Origin: Saccharomycopsis fibuligera x Saccharomycopsis cf. fibuligera
Lineage: Eukaryota > Ascomycota > Saccharomycetes > Ascoideales > Saccharomycopsidaceae
Reading direction: 5' to 3'
Length of the DNA stretch: 64,000 nucleotides
NCBI GenBank assembly: GCA_001936135.1
Contig: CP012816.1
Coordinates: 1,553,501-1,617,500 of the forward strand
The notes under the pieces are model-generated. The model saw only the letters and a list, made by a program, of their open reading frames with translations. It was not told where the DNA came from and ran no database searches. Within the stretch, counting starts at the first letter, position 1. Every line of letters starts with the position of its first letter. Position numbers and translations under genes: made by a program. Below, piece by piece: positions 62,651 through 64,000 of the stretch.

Positions 62651-64000
62651 ATGAACTCTGTTTTAGGATCCGTTAAAGTGCGGTATTGTTCCACAAGACA
62701 CGCCTTCCCGACCTTCACCATCGCTGCCGTCCGATTCTTTAGCATCAGCAGATCTATAAGATTTCAGCCAACCAGATCAGCTTCCGTCTCCACAACTTTT
62801 AGTAGATATAAACCCATCACAATAGCTCAAAATAAACTCAAGTGTAACAAAGATGATGACAGTAACGGCAAAAGTAATAATATTATAATTAATAAGACTC
62901 AGTATGGCACTTCCGCCACAGCCAAAACCAACGTACATCTTCCTACAATTTATGCACTCTCTACCGCTCCGGGAAAAGCAGCAGTGGCCATCATTCGAAT
63001 TTCTGGATCAATGTGCAAATACATCTTAAATCAACTTACGCACGGTAGAAAGTTGCCTCAGCTGCGTGTAGCAGTGGTAAGGAAGCTATATTTTCCATTA
63101 GGTATAAATTCTAACGAAAAAGGGCATCAGCAGCGACAGCAGCGACAGCAGCATCGCGTAAAGGATAAAGTTCTTCTTGATAATGCACTAGTTATACTAT
63201 TTGAAGGTCCTCGGTCTTTCACTGGAGAAGACTGTCTTGAGTTGCATCTTCATGGTGGAGTGGCTACAGTGAAATCGGTGCTTCGCGCCATTCAATCCCT
63301 CAATAACATTAATTCTACCAACTCGACAAATAATACAATAAAAGTCACAGCAACAGAAACAAAAGCACAGCAAAATGGAGTCACCCATGACAACAACGAC
63401 GATAAAGAAATAGCAATTATCAGGTATGCTGAAAACGGCGAATTTACTAAACGTGCTTTCCAAAATGGAAGATTTGATTTAACCGCTGCCGAGGCAATTC
63501 GCGACATGATTGACGCTGAAACAGAAACTCAACGAAGTGCAGCAATAAATTCAATGGAAGGCTACAATCGAGTATTCTTCACCGATGTTCGTACAAACTT
63601 GGTCAAGCAATCAGCAATGCTTGCGGCGTTGATTGATTTCGGTGATGATAATCATGATGATCAAGTTGGTGGAGATGACGCGGCCCGTAAGATTTTGAAT
63701 CAGGTCAATGGCGAAATTCAAAAGTTGGAAAAGCAAGTTACTGAGTATTTGAACAAGGCGCAAAAGACCAAAATTTTGCTAACGGGGATTAAGATGACTT
63801 TGGTGGGACCTCCGAATGCAGGAAAATCATCACTCTTGAACTTGATTGCCAATAAGGATGCGGCAATAGTTAGTGAGATCGCTGGCACTACTAGAGACGT
63901 GCTCAGTTTGCCGATGGATATTAATGGGTATAAAGTAGTAGTTGGTGACACTGCCGGAATCAGGCTGGCTGATACTGGAAGAAGTAGCAGCAATGATAAA
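62651..64000 (+). CDS. MSS1: Mitochondrial tRNA-modifying GTPase Mss1 (MnmE), 3' end outside window
   Basis: Open from the ATG at 62651 to the window edge (450 codons). The N terminus is Arg/Ser-rich (mitochondrial), then the MnmE folate-binding N domain, LPTIYALSTAPGKAAVAIIR (about residue 97), LEGPRSFTGEDCLELHLHGG-type text, and AENGEFTKRAFQNGRFDLTA. The inserted G domain begins with VGPPNAGKSS (G1, about residue 385), then IAGTTRDV (G2) and DTAG (G3). With Mto1 it makes the cmnm5U-type wobble modification of mitochondrial tRNAs. Low-complexity inserts (for example HQQRQQRQQH) interrupt the N domain. The C-terminal helical domain and end are not in view. Confidence 0.93.
   Translation, partial: MNSVLGSVKVRYCSTRHAFPTFTIAAVRFFSISRSIRFQPTRSASVSTTFSRYKPITIAQNKLKCNKDDDSNGKSNNIIINKTQYGTSATAKTNVHLPTIYALSTAPGKAAVAIIRISGSMCKYILNQLTHGRKLPQLRVAVVRKLYFPLGINSNEKGHQQRQQRQQHRVKDKVLLDNALVILFEGPRSFTGEDCLELHLHGGVATVKSVLRAIQSLNNINSTNSTNNTIKVTATETKAQQNGVTHDNNDDKEIAIIRYAENGEFTKRAFQNGRFDLTAAEAIRDMIDAETETQRSAAINSMEGYNRVFFTDVRTNLVKQSAMLAALIDFGDDNHDDQVGGDDAARKILNQVNGEIQKLEKQVTEYLNKAQKTKILLTGIKMTLVGPPNAGKSSLLNLIANKDAAIVSEIAGTTRDVLSLPMDINGYKVVVGDTAGIRLADTGRSSSNDK

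Overview
The window is nuclear DNA of a budding yeast, most likely of the CUG-Ser (Candida/Lodderomyces-type) clade. Reasons: compact genes that are almost all intronless; one spliced gene (ATP3) with canonical GTATGT, TACTAAC and TAG signals; an AT-rich background with long A/T homopolymers; asparagine- and glutamine-rich inserts in regulatory proteins; and single CTG codons at positions where serine fits family alignments better than leucine (codon 118 of AAH1, codon 48 of RAD18). No species can be named from sequence alone. The tRNA-Ser(CAG) gene that would settle the code is not in the window.

Layout, left to right. 1-5.3 kb: a velvet-domain regulator cut by the window edge, then SEN15, DPI35-like and SAM37. 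6.3-11.6 kb: PSG1-like, ERG25 and ERG27. The two sterol C-4 demethylation genes are neighbours, with a cluster of sterol-response-like motifs upstream of ERG25. 12.2-22 kb: polyubiquitin UBI4, DPB2, a GPI-anchored GH76 mannosidase (DFG5/DCW1) and ILV3 with a Leu3-type site. 22.8-25 kb: a tRNA-Gly(GCC) gene, a nest of solo LTRs of two families with readable target duplications, and an intron-containing tRNA-Ser(GCU). 25.3-31.4 kb: a RAD18-like RING/SAP protein and an arrestin-like protein. 32.2-37.2 kb: a conspicuously GC-rich island with OCH1, MTR3 and AAH1. 38.3-64 kb: a membrane-linked SDR with a lysine-rich tail, IPI3, HSP60, AIM23, NAP1, ATP3, CRS1 (cysteinyl-tRNA synthetase with a probable mitochondrial alternative start), VTA1, a glucokinase, a Meh1/Ego1-like lipidated protein, and MSS1 cut by the right edge.

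Most genes are housekeeping. Several act in mitochondria (SAM37, DPI35, ILV3, HSP60, AIM23, ATP3, MSS1, the long form of CRS1), but there is no sign of operon-like organisation. Functional links that can be read from the DNA are the ERG25/ERG27 pair with sterol motifs, a heat-shock element at HSP60, a Leu3 site at ILV3 and an S-phase-type site at DPB2. I did not find a novel multi-gene system. The most unusual items are the velvet regulator, the nested LTRs beside tRNA-Gly, the ABABA synonymous pattern in UBI4, the enlarged RAD18 without a visible UBZ finger, and the GC-rich island.
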